A stretch of DNA of 64,000 bases from Shewanella atlantica (GCF_003966265.1 NZ_RXNV01000002.1:186001-250000); one strand, 5' to 3'. Positions 23,065-32,986 are shown, counted from the first letter of the stretch. The notes: generated by a model not told the origin, from the letters alone. Program-made: numbers and translations.

Positions 23065-24765
23065 CTAGTAACAGTGCGATACATAATGATTTAGTTCATC
23101 TATGCGTTGTATCAATAATGCTTCTTCACTGCATTTGATATAAGCCGCAAGTTCGTTATTACAAATTGTCGATTTAAGTTCCAGTAATGAGTTTAAATTA
23201 ACACTTAATTCATCGATTCCCATGCCAATAAGGATAGGGGCGACGAGTGGGTTACTCGCCAGTTCGCCACAAAGCGAGACAGGAATATTCGCCTCTTTAG
23301 CGGTATCTATAGTCATCTTAATCAGCTTTAAAATTGAGGGGGATAAAGATGGGTAGATTTTGGTTAAATCGGGGTTAGTTCGATCTGCGGCCATAGCATA
23401 TTGAGTAAGATCATTGGTCCCGATACTGATGAAATCCAGAAGTGGTAACATGGAAGCCAGATTTAACACTGCCGAGGGGGTTTCAACCACTATTCCATAA
23501 CTTAGCTCGCCGAATCCACGCTCTTCATCAATCAGCTCAGTTTTACACTCCTCAATCATTTTAAAGAGCAGATCTAACTCCTCAACTTGATTTATCATCG
23601 GAAACATCAACCTGATAGGACCATGGTTAGCGGCGCGGAGTATCGCCTTTAATTGGCTCTTAAGTAGGTCGGTATGAACGAGGGAGTACCTTGCACCGCG
23701 AAAACCCAATGCCGGGTTTACTTCTTGAGGCAGAGAAAGGCAGGGTAGTTCCTTATCTGCGCCGATATCAAATGTTCTGATGGTGAAAGTTTTGCCATCG
23801 AGCAGTTGTACCGCATCGCAATAAAGACCGTATTGCACATCTTCGCTGGGCATCTGGCTCGCGTTCATTAGCATGAACTCAGTCCTGAATAATCCGATAC
23901 CATCGGCACCCACATCAGAAAGGTGGCTTATTTCACTTAAAGATCCAACATTGGCCAAAAGTGAAACCTGATGTTTGTCGCGTGTTTCAGTCGGGAGGTC
24001 TTTAAATTTTTGTAATCTGCTTTTTCTTAACTTATCTTCCGACCCTATCCGTTCTAAACGGTTAATCACCTCTTGGTCTGGGTTGATATGCAGGTAGCCG
24101 GATAATGCATCGAGTGCGATTTGTTGATTATTTGTCAGTGCTTCGTCGAAATCGCAACTGAGCAGTGCCGGGATCCCGGCGCTTCTGGCCAAGATAGCAG
24201 TGTGGCTCGTGAGACCACCGGTTTTCAGTACTATCCCATTGATCTTATCTAATGGCAGTGTTGCAAATTCGGCGGGGGTCAGGTCTGTGGCGAGTAATAT
24301 TGTGGGGTAAGTTAGGTTTTCAAGATCATGTTCTATGCTGCCGTTAATTGCGGCGATTAACCTACTCCCGAGGCAGAGGACATCTTCAGCTCTGTTAGCC
24401 AGATAAGGGTCCTCCATGGCTAACATCTGGTTGGCCTGTTGAGCAAAAACTCGCTTGACAGCGACACTGGCGGTAAATTGTTGCTCGCCTATGCTGGTTA
24501 GCAGTTGATGAGTTAACTCTTCATCTTCGAGTAGTAAAATATCGGCTTCAATCAGTTGGTAATTGTCACAATCCGCTTCGAGTCGGTGTAATCCGGACTG
24601 TAATAACTGCAACACTTGCTCGATAGCATGAGATAATTTTATTTGTTCCGCTTTTACTTTGGATAAAGGAAGGAGTTGGTAGTCTAATTCAGTACTGTGT
24701 TGATGCAGTATTCTCGATTGGCCAAATGCGATTCCGGATGAAACTACAATTCCCGAAGTGGACAT
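23065..24765 (-). CDS. ptsI: PTS enzyme I
   Basis: A 566-residue phosphoenolpyruvate-protein phosphotransferase. The phosphohistidine is His188 in KTGGLTSHTAILARSAGIPA. The PEP-binding barrel motifs GLFRTEF, GFRGARYSL and ISIGTNDLTQYAMAADR are present, with the catalytic cysteine in VSLCGELASNP. The frame is open 20 codons further upstream, but the ATG at MSTSGIVVSSG is preferred because it gives the family start and has AGGAAAAGAG just upstream. An unusually long ptsH-ptsI spacer (about 175 bases) contains a long hairpin. Confidence 0.96.
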   Translation of the reverse strand: MSTSGIVVSSGIAFGQSRILHQHSTELDYQLLPLSKVKAEQIKLSHAIEQVLQLLQSGLHRLEADCDNYQLIEADILLLEDEELTHQLLTSIGEQQFTASVAVKRVFAQQANQMLAMEDPYLANRAEDVLCLGSRLIAAINGSIEHDLENLTYPTILLATDLTPAEFATLPLDKINGIVLKTGGLTSHTAILARSAGIPALLSCDFDEALTNNQQIALDALSGYLHINPDQEVINRLERIGSEDKLRKSRLQKFKDLPTETRDKHQVSLLANVGSLSEISHLSDVGADGIGLFRTEFMLMNASQMPSEDVQYGLYCDAVQLLDGKTFTIRTFDIGADKELPCLSLPQEVNPALGFRGARYSLVHTDLLKSQLKAILRAANHGPIRLMFPMINQVEELDLLFKMIEECKTELIDEERGFGELSYGIVVETPSAVLNLASMLPLLDFISIGTNDLTQYAMAADRTNPDLTKIYPSLSPSILKLIKMTIDTAKEANIPVSLCGELASNPLVAPILIGMGIDELSVNLNSLLELKSTICNNELAAYIKCSEEALLIQRIDELNHYVSHCY

Positions 24766-24798
24766 ACTCTTTTCCTGTATCAGACAAGTTACAGTGTA

Positions 24799-24856
24799 AT
24801 ATACGCAAACTCCTTCAAAGTGCAAGATTCACTCTGTTTGGGGAGTGTGCGTATAT
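24799..24856 (-). promoter_or_regulatory. Long hairpin in the ptsH-ptsI spacer
   Basis: ATATACGCA (24799-24807) and TGCGTATAT (24848-24856) are perfect inverted repeats. CTCC (24810-24813) and GGAG (24842-24845) extend the stem past a 2-base mismatch. The structure would form in the transcript 34 bases upstream of the ptsI start. It could be an RNA processing or attenuation site, or a binding site at a ptsI promoter. Confidence 0.5.
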
Positions 24857-24940
24857 GTTGTAGAGCCGAGAGTTTGAGAGTCAGGCAAGCATGTTTTTTT
24901 GGTTTTCGAAGTAAAGTTTTTAGATGGAGGAGAGAGTCTG

Positions 24941-25198
24941 TTAGCTGAGCGTTATTAATAGTTCAGATACTTTCTCAACAGCTTGCTCCGCTTGAGGACC
25001 ATCAGCCAGTACTTTTACTGTCATGCCATGGTAGAGGCCTAAGGTTTGTAACTTAAATAAGCTTTTAGCACTTGCCTGTTTACCATTACATTCAACCAGC
25101 ACATCGCAGTCATAGGTTCTGGCTTCTTTGACAAGCAGCGCCGCCGGACGAGTATGAATACCATGTTTGGCTGTAATTGTGACCGATTTTTCATACAT
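24941..25198 (-). CDS. ptsH: Phosphocarrier protein HPr
   Basis: An 85-residue HPr. Starting at the ATG of MYEKSVTIT puts the phosphorylated histidine at His15 (GIHTRPAA), the universal position, and gives the E. coli length. SLFKLQTLGL, containing the regulatory Ser46-type region, is conserved. A second ATG five codons upstream (25213) is also possible; neither start has a good Shine-Dalgarno. It receives phosphate from enzyme I and passes it to EIIA proteins. It follows the ACT-domain gene by 22-37 bases, depending on the start. Confidence 0.95.
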   Translation of the reverse strand: MYEKSVTITAKHGIHTRPAALLVKEARTYDCDVLVECNGKQASAKSLFKLQTLGLYHGMTVKVLADGPQAEQAVEKVSELLITLS

Positions 25199-25235
25199 AG
25201 AAGTAACACTCATAAATTAGGATGAAGGGGGTAAA

Positions 25236-25622
25236 CTAATATTCAGTGATCTGATAGTTTTTCTTTTTTAAGGCTGTGATAGCTTTAGATAATTTATCTT
25301 TTTTAACTAAGATATAATCGGTATCGAACGTCGAAATAGCAAAGATACTAATGTCTGCATCGGCTAAAGTTCCCGATACGCTGGCAAGAATACCCGTCAT
25401 AGAGAAGCCTAACGGGCCTATCACTTCGATACAACGCCAGTTACTCTCTTCCTCGAGACTATCGAGGTTAAGCTCTGCAGGAACGACCACGGATAACTCA
25501 TCTTTGGTTTTTCCGACAAAAAACATATCTTGCTGGAATATCTCAGTAGCAATCGAAGCGTCAGGGCTGAAGCTATGAATGCTATAGAGTTGAGAATGAA
25601 CGGCTAGTGTCATTCGCGCCAT
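25236..25622 (-). CDS. ACT-domain protein leading the pts operon
   Basis: A 128-residue protein with two ACT-type halves, of the ACT_7/CASTOR-like family. LGFSMTGILASVSGTLADADISIFAISTFDTDYILV (about residues 70-105) is the typical ligand-binding half. There is no enzymatic or DNA-binding domain. Such proteins are small amino-acid sensors of unknown partner. Its position directly ahead of ptsH, on the same strand with a short gap, suggests cotranscription and perhaps a link between amino acid sensing and the PTS; that link is inference. Confidence 0.75.
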   Translation of the reverse strand: MARMTLAVHSQLYSIHSFSPDASIATEIFQQDMFFVGKTKDELSVVVPAELNLDSLEEESNWRCIEVIGPLGFSMTGILASVSGTLADADISIFAISTFDTDYILVKKDKLSKAITALKKKNYQITEY

Positions 25623-25690
25623 GGCTATCAGTTACCTAAATTGAGGATGGGGTGATATACCATCAGCTTACCACACTTTATGAGGCAGGT

Positions 25691-25709
25691 TGGGGGCGAA
25701 TCGCCCCCA
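25691..25709 (-). terminator. GC-rich hairpin between the chemoreceptor and ACT-domain genes
   Basis: TGGGGGCGA/TCGCCCCCA, nine perfect pairs with a one-base centre, 42 bases after the chemoreceptor stop. The T-tract is poor, but the stem is very stable. Confidence 0.55.
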
Positions 25710-25750
25710 TCTTAATAAACAAAATCTAAAACTTAAGCAAATACTATAAC

Positions 25751-27388
25751 TTAAACTCTAAATTGGCTAAGCGTCTGTGCGGTGTCCTGACTGATATCCT
25801 GCAGGGAAACGGCTGCACAACGATTGCTCTCGTTTGCCTGTACCGAAACCTCAGTGAGCTCGGTAATGCTGCAGATATTTCGGTTAATCTCTTCGGTAAC
25901 CAGAGATTGCTCTTCGGTGGCGCTGGCAAGCTGGGTATTCATATCACTGATATGGGCGATAAGCTCTAAAATTTCCCCTAACGCATCTCCGGCTTCTCTG
26001 GCTTGTGACTGCAGCTGAACTGAGGTTTGTTGTGTGTCAGCGTTACTCGTCATTACCGAAGATACGCCAGTCTGTATCTCGGTTATAATTTTTTGAATTT
26101 CATTGGTAGATTCTTGAGTACGTGTAGCCAAAGCCCTGACTTCATCGGCTACAACCGCAAAGCCTCTGCCATGTGCTCCGGCTCGGGCGGCTTCAATGGC
26201 TGCATTGAGTGCTAGAAGATTGGTCTGTTCGGCGATGCCTCTGATCACGTCCAGAATACTGCCGATCTGCTGTGAAGATATGCCTAAGTTATGAGTAATT
26301 GACTCTGCAGTTTGCAGCGCATTGACCAAGTCTTCCGAGTTTGACACCGTCAGGTCCATCATAGATTTACTTTGCTGAGCCTGGTTTTTTACGCTGTTAG
26401 CGGAATCTGCAGCCTGTTGAGTATTACTGGCCATCTCTTGGGTTGTAGAGAGCATCTGATTGATAGCTGTAGCAACGCTGCTCGTTTCTTGATGAAGATT
26501 ATCGACGCTCACATTTGTCTCCTCGACGGATGCGAGTAAACGATCTGCATCTTGATTCAAACTTGAGCCGAGTGGCTTTAGAGCTCCGACAGTGTTGCCA
26601 ATCTTTTCAACGAAAAGATTAAAGGCGATAGCGAGCTCGACCACCTCATCATTGCCTTTTGTCGGCAGACGTTTCGTAAGATCGCCTTCGCCTTTGGCAA
26701 TATCTTCCATAGCTGCAATGGCTTCTTTTAATGGCGTGCTGATGGAGTGGTTGAGCACGAGGAAAAAGGCAAATATTGGTGCGGCAATCAAGGTCATGAT
26801 GACCAGATAACCGGGAAGCAGTGAGAAAGTGGCGTCGTTAATGTCGCTCATGTAAGCACCCGTTACCAACGTCCATTGCCAAGCAGGGTAATATCTGGCT
26901 TCAAGCATCTTCTCTTCTACGGCACCTGATACCGGGTTTTTAAAGGAAAATGTCTGTTTAGAAATAGAGTCTCTCTGAGCTTCATTTGTCATATCTGACA
27001 GCGTGATATGACCGTCTTGAGCCCTGATAACGTCAGCAGTTTGACCAATAAGTTTTGGAGATACGCCATGGGAGATAATGTTATTGTCAGAGTTAATAAG
27101 GATAAAAAACCCGTCTTGACCAAAGTTTATTTTATTAACTAAATTTGCCGCTTCCTGTTTGGCTTCATCTAAGGTGATTTTACCTTCGAGTGCCTGTTGT
27201 CGATGGGCCTCTATAACACTGAGTACAGTACTGAGCTGTGCATCGTTTTGAACCCATTTCTGTTCAATCAGGTTATTTCTTTGTTCAATGATGGAGAAAC
27301 TGGCGAACACAAATGTGCCGATAGCTGCAAGCGCTAACATCAAGATTAAACGGTGGAGTATAGTGAAACGTCTGAGTATGGCTATCAT
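25751..27388 (-). CDS. Methyl-accepting chemotaxis protein with Cache sensor
   Basis: A 545-residue chemoreceptor. The first membrane helix spans about residues 13-33. A periplasmic single-Cache domain follows (about 35-190, with [18 protein letters not shown]), then a second helix (about 195-220), HAMP (about 215-270) and a signalling domain containing the invariant hairpin tip [19 protein letters not shown]. The ATG at MIAILRRF is chosen because AAGGA lies six bases upstream; an upstream ATG would add 33 unrelated residues. No C-terminal CheR pentapeptide is present. It is divergent from the CheX-like gene. The ligand is unknown. Confidence 0.93.
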   Translation of the reverse strand: MIAILRRFTILHRLILMLALAAIGTFVFASFSIIEQRNNLIEQKWVQNDAQLSTVLSVIEAHRQQALEGKITLDEAKQEAANLVNKINFGQDGFFILINSDNNIISHGVSPKLIGQTADVIRAQDGHITLSDMTNEAQRDSISKQTFSFKNPVSGAVEEKMLEARYYPAWQWTLVTGAYMSDINDATFSLLPGYLVIMTLIAAPIFAFFLVLNHSISTPLKEAIAAMEDIAKGEGDLTKRLPTKGNDEVVELAIAFNLFVEKIGNTVGALKPLGSSLNQDADRLLASVEETNVSVDNLHQETSSVATAINQMLSTTQEMASNTQQAADSANSVKNQAQQSKSMMDLTVSNSEDLVNALQTAESITHNLGISSQQIGSILDVIRGIAEQTNLLALNAAIEAARAGAHGRGFAVVADEVRALATRTQESTNEIQKIITEIQTGVSSVMTSNADTQQTSVQLQSQAREAGDALGEILELIAHISDMNTQLASATEEQSLVTEEINRNICSITELTEVSVQANESNRCAAVSLQDISQDTAQTLSQFRV

Positions 27389-27741
27389 AGATATCCTTTC
27401 TAATAATGGGCGTATCAACAGGAGAAATATACCTTGGAAGAGAGTGTAATTGAATGATTTACTGGTGATTTCGGACTCTTTTATCAAATATTAGAGCTTG
27501 TTCACTTTATCGGAAAAATTATATATTTATTCATTAAAGTTCTATGACTTTGTCTGTTTTACTGAGTTAAGTTGCACGTTGGTGCATGAATGGTGTAAGG
27601 TCAAGCTTTACCCTTAAATTACAGGTGCTTAGCTTTTGTTTGTGATTTGCTTGTTTAGGGATTGTTTAATATGTTGTTTTAGCTTTGATTTTTTGTGCGT
27701 TTGAGCGCAAAATTAAACATTGTCTTTTTTTGGTTTAGCCC
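27389..27741. other. Divergent promoter region of the chemoreceptor and CheX-like genes
   Basis: 353 bases, AT-rich, with small dyads TGCAC/GTGCA (27573-27586) and TGCG/CGCA (about 27696-27709). I looked for a sigma-28 promoter before the chemoreceptor and did not find a convincing one. No gene is seen. Confidence 0.45.
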
Positions 27742-28449
27742 ATGAATAAATCACCTCAAATTGTAAGCTCTGACGATATCTTATTGAAATTGTGCCACTC
27801 AGTATCTCACGTACTATCGAGTACAACCGCGAGCCAAATTTCTCATGCCGCGATGGTTCAAAGCATCACACGTACCTGCTTGAAACCTGATCTAGGTTGC
27901 TTTTCTATTTTCGATGGTGGTTTTTCCGGTCTGGTTGTTATTAATTTCTCGGCACCAGCTGCGATTGAGATCTACCGCTCATACATGCAGCAGATGGGAA
28001 TGCCTGAAGCTGAGTTAGCCTTCTCTCACACATCGGACGAAGTCGGTGATGTGATGGGGGAGTTGATGAATCAAATTTTGGGTGATTTCATCAGCAAAGT
28101 GAATAAACAGCTTCAAACATCTATTCACCAGAGTCAGCCAAAGATGTTGACGATCAATAAAGAGCTTACTATCTCGATTGACACTAACTTAGATGAAGCC
28201 GTGGCGAGAAGAGTGTCGTTTAAAACTCAAAACAATCATATTTTTTATCTTGAATTTGCTATGGATAAAACAGAGTTTATCAAGTTAGATGAGTTTGATG
28301 CCGAAGATGAGTTCGATCCGGATGATCTTTTGGCTGAACACGGTAACAAGCATGAGAGTAAGCCTGAAGCATCTCCGTGGACACAGGCTGCGAGTAAAGA
28401 GGTGGCAGGTGATGATGCGGATGATCTACTTAACGAGTTGGGGATCTAG
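27742..28449 (+). CDS. CheC/CheX-like protein (DUF3334 type)
   Basis: A 235-residue cytoplasmic protein that I recall as the DUF3334 family. Residues 103-133 fit the CheC/CheX/FliY phosphatase signature exactly: Asp103-x3-Glu107-x2-Asn110-x22-Pro133 (DVMGELMNQILG then QPKML). In CheC and CheX the Glu and Asn of this motif act on phospho-CheY. The C-terminal 55 residues are very acidic and probably flexible, ending DDLLNELGI. It is divergent from a chemoreceptor gene. Phosphatase activity is inferred from the motif only. Confidence 0.7.
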   Translation: MNKSPQIVSSDDILLKLCHSVSHVLSSTTASQISHAAMVQSITRTCLKPDLGCFSIFDGGFSGLVVINFSAPAAIEIYRSYMQQMGMPEAELAFSHTSDEVGDVMGELMNQILGDFISKVNKQLQTSIHQSQPKMLTINKELTISIDTNLDEAVARRVSFKTQNNHIFYLEFAMDKTEFIKLDEFDAEDEFDPDDLLAEHGNKHESKPEASPWTQAASKEVAGDDADDLLNELGI

Positions 28450-28480
28450 CCCTGTGGAGTAGGCCACATCTTGACAACCA

Positions 28481-28556
28481 TGACGGCACTTTTACTTAGC
28501 ACTTATATTCACTTAGCACTTATATTAGTGCAGGTGTATTAGTGCGGGTGCCGTCA
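28481..28556. repeat. Inverted repeat enclosing a 16-bp direct repeat
   Basis: TGACGGCAC (28481-28489) and GTGCCGTCA (28548-28556) form 9-bp arms. Between them ACTTAGCACTTATATT occurs twice, at 28494-28509 and 28511-28526. It lies between convergent genes and may act as a bidirectional terminator; its origin is unknown. Confidence 0.6.
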
Positions 28557-28596
28557 CATTCATTTTTATCTCATCGCGTACGTCGATTAGCTTGAA

Positions 28597-29223
28597 TTAA
28601 CCCCGGCAAGTTGTTGTTAAGAATGTGCGTACTGCAGATTTTGACTTCTTAGACAGTTGCTGCATTAAGCGAAAGCTTGGTGATGCTATCTGATAGTCAT
28701 CTTGCATATCCTCAAGCATTTTAAGCCAGAGTTTAGCCGTGACCTCCGAATCAGCGAGTGCCCGGTGAAAAACGCCATCATTTTCAATTTGCTTATATTC
28801 GACTAACCCGCCTAACTTATGATTCGGGGCCTCTTGATATAGGCGCCTGGCTATCAGCATAGAGCAGGCAAATTCACCGCTATATGATCTATCAATGACA
28901 TCCAGCTCGGCATCGAGAAATCGCTTATCGAATGACGCATTGTGAGCGACTAAGTTGTCGTTGCCGATGAAATCTGCAAATTGAACCATGACTTCACTGC
29001 AGCTTGGTGCTGAATTCAGCATGGCATTCGTTATGCCCGTATAGCCTTCGATAAAACCACTGATTCTGAAGCCCGGATTCATTAACTCTTGAAATGTATC
29101 GACGACAATCCCGTCTTGTAATTTTACCGCCCCAATTTCAATGGCACGGTCACCTTGGTTAGGGGAGAGACCGGTGGTTTCGAAATCGAGAACGATGACT
29201 GAGCTAGCTGAGCGACTTGTCAT
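28597..29223 (-). CDS. DnaQ-like 3'-5' exonuclease
   Basis: A 208-residue DEDDh exonuclease of the DNA polymerase III epsilon/RNase T superfamily. The catalytic set is complete: Asp13 and Glu15 (VLDFETTGL), Asp100 (HNASFDKRFLD), His153 and Asp158 (HRALADSEVTAKL). It lacks a polymerase-binding tail and is not the main DnaQ proofreading subunit, which is longer. It lies downstream of EF-G on the same strand, separated by a terminator. Possible roles are DNA repair or RNA end trimming. Confidence 0.88.
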   Translation of the reverse strand: MTSRSASSVIVLDFETTGLSPNQGDRAIEIGAVKLQDGIVVDTFQELMNPGFRISGFIEGYTGITNAMLNSAPSCSEVMVQFADFIGNDNLVAHNASFDKRFLDAELDVIDRSYSGEFACSMLIARRLYQEAPNHKLGGLVEYKQIENDGVFHRALADSEVTAKLWLKMLEDMQDDYQIASPSFRLMQQLSKKSKSAVRTFLTTTCRG

Positions 29224-29269
29224 TGGAGGATAACCTTACTTTTACATTAACTATAAAAATACAGAAATA

Positions 29270-29298
29270 AAAAACCCGCGATTAACTCGCGGGTTTTT
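29270..29298. terminator. Terminator after the elongation factor G gene
   Basis: AAAAACCCGCG/CGCGGGTTTTT, 11 pairs with a 7-base loop and T-runs in both directions. It lies 50 bases beyond the EF-G stop on the minus strand. Confidence 0.9.
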
Positions 29299-29348
29299 AA
29301 AGGTTTAGCTTAAAAAGTAGCTAAATCTAAGTAATCAAATAACTTAGA

Positions 29349-31433
29349 TTACTTCTTAGCTTCACGCTCTTTAACTTCAGCGATAACTTTTTCAGCAACA
29401 CTGTTTGGACATGGTGCGTAGTGTGCGAATTCCATAGAGAATTGGCCACGACCAGATGTCATAGTACGTAGTGAACCGATGTAACCGAACATTTCTGATA
29501 ACGGTACGTCAGCCTTGATACGAACACCAGTAACACCAGCCATCTGATCTTTGATCATGCCGCGACGACGGTTAAGGTCACCAATAACATCACCAACGTT
29601 GTCATCTGGGCTGAATACGTCAACGTTCATGATAGGCTCAAGAAGTTGTGCACCGGCTTTAGGCATTGATTGACGGAAAGCGCCTTTTGCAGCGATTTCG
29701 AAAGCAATTGCAGATGAATCCACGGCGTGGAAAGCACCATCAGTTAGCTCTAGTTCAACGTCTAGTACAGGGAAGCCAGCAACAGTACCGGTATCCATCA
29801 TAGATGCGAAACCTTTCTCAACTGCAGGCCAGAATTCCTTAGGTACGTTACCACCAACAACTTTAGAGCTGAAAGTGAAACCAGTGTTTTGCTCACCAGG
29901 ACGGATAACGTAATCGATCTTACCGAACTGACCAGAACCACCAGATTGCTTCTTATGTGTGTAGCTATCTTCAATTTCTTTAGTGATAGTTTCACGGTAA
30001 GCAACTTGAGGCTCACCAACAATTAGGTCAACGCCGTAAGTACGCTTAAGGATATCTACCTTAATGTCCAGGTGAAGCTCACCCATACCTTTAAGAATAG
30101 TTTCACCTGAATCTTCGTCTGTCTCTACGCGGAATGATGGATCTTCTGCAATCATCTTACCGATAGCGATACCCATCTTCTCTGAACCACCTTTATCTTT
30201 AGGTGCAACAGCGATAGAGATAACTGGCTCTGGGAATACCATAGCTTCAAGAGTACAAGGATTCTTAATATCACACAGAGTGTGACCAGTTTGCACGTTC
30301 TTCATACCAACGATAGCGATGATGTCACCGGCTTGTGCGTAATCAAGTTCGTTACGCTCATCGGCTTGCATCTCAACCATACGGCCAACACGTTCAGTCT
30401 TACCAGTGAACGAGTTAAGGATGGTGTCACCTTTGTTGATCTTACCTGAGTAGATACGTACGAAGGTTAGGGCGCCAAAACGGTCATCCATGATTTTGAA
30501 TGCAAGCGCTTTAAATGGCTCATCGATAGCAACAATTGCGTGCTCGCCAGTCTCGTTACCTTCTTCATCAGTAAGAGGCTGTGGATCAACTTCAACTGGG
30601 TTAGGTAGGTAATCAACAACAGCATCAAGAAGAAGCTGCATACCTTTGTTCTTAAATGCAGAACCACAGTATGTTGGGAAGAAAGCCATAGTACGTGTAC
30701 CAGTACGGATACAACGCTTGATATCTTCCATAGATGGCTCTTCACCTTCCATGTAAGATTCCATCAGATCATCGTCCTGCTCAACAGCAGTTTCGATTAG
30801 CATCTCACGGTACTCTTCTACAAGCTCAACCATGTCAGCTGGAACGTCTTCAATCTTGTAGTTCTCAGCTTCGCCAGACTCATCCCATACCCATGCTTTA
30901 CGAGTAAGTAGATCAACAACACCGCTGAACTCATCTTCGATACCGATAGGAAGAACCATAACTAGTGGGTTAGCCGCTAGTACGTCTTTAGTTTGCTTAA
31001 CAACACGTAGGAAGTCAGCACCCATACGGTCTAACTTGTTTACGAAGATGATACGAGCAACTTCTGATTCGTTCGCATAACGCCAGTTAGTCTCTGACTG
31101 AGGCTCAACACCACCAGAACCACAGAATACACCAACACCACCATCAAGGACTTTAAGAGAACGATAAACTTCAACTGTGAAGTCAACGTGGCCAGGGGTG
31201 TCAATAACGTTAAAACGGTGATCGTTCCAAAAACAACTTACAGCAGCAGACTGAATGGTAATACCACGCTCAGCTTCCTGTTCCATGAAGTCAGTTGTAG
31301 ATTCACCATCATGAACTTCACCGATCTTATGGATCTTACCGGTAAGCTTAAGAATACGCTCTGTTGTGGTGGTCTTGCCCGCGTCAACGTGAGCGAAGAT
31401 ACCAATGTTTCTGTACTTTGATAAATCAGTCAT
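29349..31433 (-). CDS. fusA: Elongation factor G (second-copy type)
   Basis: A 694-residue ribosomal translocation GTPase. The G1 loop [13 protein letters not shown] (about residues 14-26), DTPGHVDFT and NKLDRMGAD guanine-recognition motifs are intact. Domains II-V follow, with the domain [18 protein letters not shown] segment. It stands alone rather than in the str operon with rpsL, rpsG and tuf, so it is probably a second EF-G, as found in Shewanella and Vibrio; this window cannot show the other copy. A promoter candidate lies about 70 bases upstream. It has its own terminator. Confidence 0.95.
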   Translation of the reverse strand: MTDLSKYRNIGIFAHVDAGKTTTTERILKLTGKIHKIGEVHDGESTTDFMEQEAERGITIQSAAVSCFWNDHRFNVIDTPGHVDFTVEVYRSLKVLDGGVGVFCGSGGVEPQSETNWRYANESEVARIIFVNKLDRMGADFLRVVKQTKDVLAANPLVMVLPIGIEDEFSGVVDLLTRKAWVWDESGEAENYKIEDVPADMVELVEEYREMLIETAVEQDDDLMESYMEGEEPSMEDIKRCIRTGTRTMAFFPTYCGSAFKNKGMQLLLDAVVDYLPNPVEVDPQPLTDEEGNETGEHAIVAIDEPFKALAFKIMDDRFGALTFVRIYSGKINKGDTILNSFTGKTERVGRMVEMQADERNELDYAQAGDIIAIVGMKNVQTGHTLCDIKNPCTLEAMVFPEPVISIAVAPKDKGGSEKMGIAIGKMIAEDPSFRVETDEDSGETILKGMGELHLDIKVDILKRTYGVDLIVGEPQVAYRETITKEIEDSYTHKKQSGGSGQFGKIDYVIRPGEQNTGFTFSSKVVGGNVPKEFWPAVEKGFASMMDTGTVAGFPVLDVELELTDGAFHAVDSSAIAFEIAAKGAFRQSMPKAGAQLLEPIMNVDVFSPDDNVGDVIGDLNRRRGMIKDQMAGVTGVRIKADVPLSEMFGYIGSLRTMTSGRGQFSMEFAHYAPCPNSVAEKVIAEVKEREAKK

Positions 31434-31797
31434 TTTTCTACTCTATTGGAGTTACGTTCTAAAATTCGGGGGGAAGTATATCAACACTTTTAGAATTGTT
31501 TTATAGATTTTTATCAAAATCGTTCAATTTTGGCTAAATAACCTAAATTAATACTAATCTCGAACGATTCAAAACTTTCTGAAACCCATGATGGATGAGG
31601 CTTGTGGCCATGTGGGTGGTCAAATATTTGGGGCCATTTCTACTTATATCATTTTTCCCAAATGTGACCTTTGTTCAGTACAAATTCTTCTGTAATTACA
31701 TTTTCGTGTATTACTGCTTGCTGTTTTATGATCTTATCGAGTGTTTCAACATGGATTAATTGTTAGCATCGGCCAAATTTTTTATGGCAAATCGACT
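31434..31797. other. Divergent intergenic region between EF-G and roxA
   Basis: 364 bases, AT-rich, holding the EF-G promoter candidate. The roxA reading frame is open from 31741, but its first 19 codons show no family similarity. No other gene is seen. Confidence 0.45.
31500..31527 (-). promoter_or_regulatory. Candidate sigma-70 promoter for the EF-G gene
   Basis: On the minus strand TTGAAC, a 16-base spacer and TATAAA lie about 65-95 bases upstream of the EF-G start. The fit to consensus is good apart from the short spacer. Confidence 0.45.
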
Positions 31798-32940
31798 ATG
31801 CAACTTGAGTTAGGTGCACTGACACCGGAAATCTTTATCAGAGACTATTGGCAGAAGAAACCTTTGGTTATCAGACAAGGGTTCAACAACTTCAAAGACT
31901 TGCTTACACCTGAAGAGATGGCTGGCCTGGCTTGTGATGAACTTGTTGAATCACGCAGGGTGTACAAGAATGACGGAGAGTGGCAGGCCGAGTTTGGCCC
32001 TTTTGAGAGTTATGAACATTTAGGTGAGTCTGATTGGACCTTAGTGGTTCAGGCGCTCAATAACTGGTTGCCTGATGCTGAGAAACTTATTCAGTGTTTT
32101 GACTTTATCCCCAGATGGCGCTTCGATGATGTCATGGTGAGTTACGCCACTCCAGGGGGAGGGGTCGGGCCTCATATCGATCTCTATGACGTATTTATTT
32201 GCCAGGGATCGGGTCGCCGCCGCTGGCGTGTTGGTGACCGGGGGCCGCACAAGGAATTCGCGGCTCATCCGGCATTACTGCATACAGAAGCCTTTGAACC
32301 CATTATTGATGTCGAGTTATTACCCGGCGATATATTGTATCTTCCGCCAGGCTACCCTCACGAGGGGGTCACATTAGAAGCCTCGATGAGTTTTTCTGTT
32401 GGCTATCGTACCGCTTCGGCAAAAGATATGGTTAGTGCCTTAGCCGATCACCTTATCGATAATGAATTAGCTTCTGAACAGATAGAAGATCCTGACAGAG
32501 AGCTAAGCCATCAAAGCGGGCGGGTTAACGCTACAGATTTAGCGCGGATCAAAGCGCAGTTACTGGCAACCTTGGATGATAAGTTGATCAGTGAGTTTTC
32601 GGGACGTTACCTGACAAACTCAAAATGTGAATTGGACCTGCCTGAAGAAAACCTGGGTTTTCAATGTGACGATGTGATTGAGATGCTTAAAAAGCATGAG
32701 TTAACCAGATTAGGTGGACTGAGAGTGCTTTATTTCGACACTTCTGCATCGCAGGGCATATTCTACATCAATGGGGAGGAGGTGACTTTACCTCTTGATC
32801 TTGCCCACGTGATACCTGTGTTATGTGACAATCAGGTGTTGAGCGCCACCAGTTTAGCCCGTTGGTTAGCTAATCAGACATTTGTTGAGCAGTTAACAGA
32901 TTGGATTAATAGTGGGTATTGGTACTTCGAAGAGGAATAA
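31798..32940 (+). CDS. roxA: Ribosomal protein uL16 arginine hydroxylase (RoxA/YcfD)
   Basis: A 380-residue JmjC-type 2-oxoglutarate/Fe(II) oxygenase that hydroxylates an arginine of ribosomal protein L16. The iron site is seen as PHIDLYDVF (His and Asp) and the later HEGVTLE histidine. The remaining half forms the dimerisation and winged-helix region. The start is set at the ATG of MQLELGALTPEIFIRDYW, which gives the family's usual beginning; a GTG 19 codons upstream is possible. It ends in a strong terminator. Confidence 0.92.
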   Translation: MQLELGALTPEIFIRDYWQKKPLVIRQGFNNFKDLLTPEEMAGLACDELVESRRVYKNDGEWQAEFGPFESYEHLGESDWTLVVQALNNWLPDAEKLIQCFDFIPRWRFDDVMVSYATPGGGVGPHIDLYDVFICQGSGRRRWRVGDRGPHKEFAAHPALLHTEAFEPIIDVELLPGDILYLPPGYPHEGVTLEASMSFSVGYRTASAKDMVSALADHLIDNELASEQIEDPDRELSHQSGRVNATDLARIKAQLLATLDDKLISEFSGRYLTNSKCELDLPEENLGFQCDDVIEMLKKHELTRLGGLRVLYFDTSASQGIFYINGEEVTLPLDLAHVIPVLCDNQVLSATSLARWLANQTFVEQLTDWINSGYWYFEEE

Positions 32941-32962
32941 ATACTTAATAATATCCGATATT

Positions 32963-32986
32963 ATGGAGCCCTGTGGCTCCATTTTT
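32963..32986 (+). terminator. Terminator after roxA
   Basis: ATGGAGCC, CTGT loop, GGCTCCAT and TTTTTG, 22 bases after the stop. Confidence 0.88.

Noticed and set aside
27389..27541. Sigma-28 flagellar promoter before the chemoreceptor
   Set aside because: No TAAA-N15-GCCGATAA-like pair was found on the minus strand upstream of the start.
29798..30022. Overlapping small gene inside the EF-G gene on the same strand
   Set aside because: It follows the codon pattern of EF-G in a shifted frame, has no ribosome-binding site and resembles no family.
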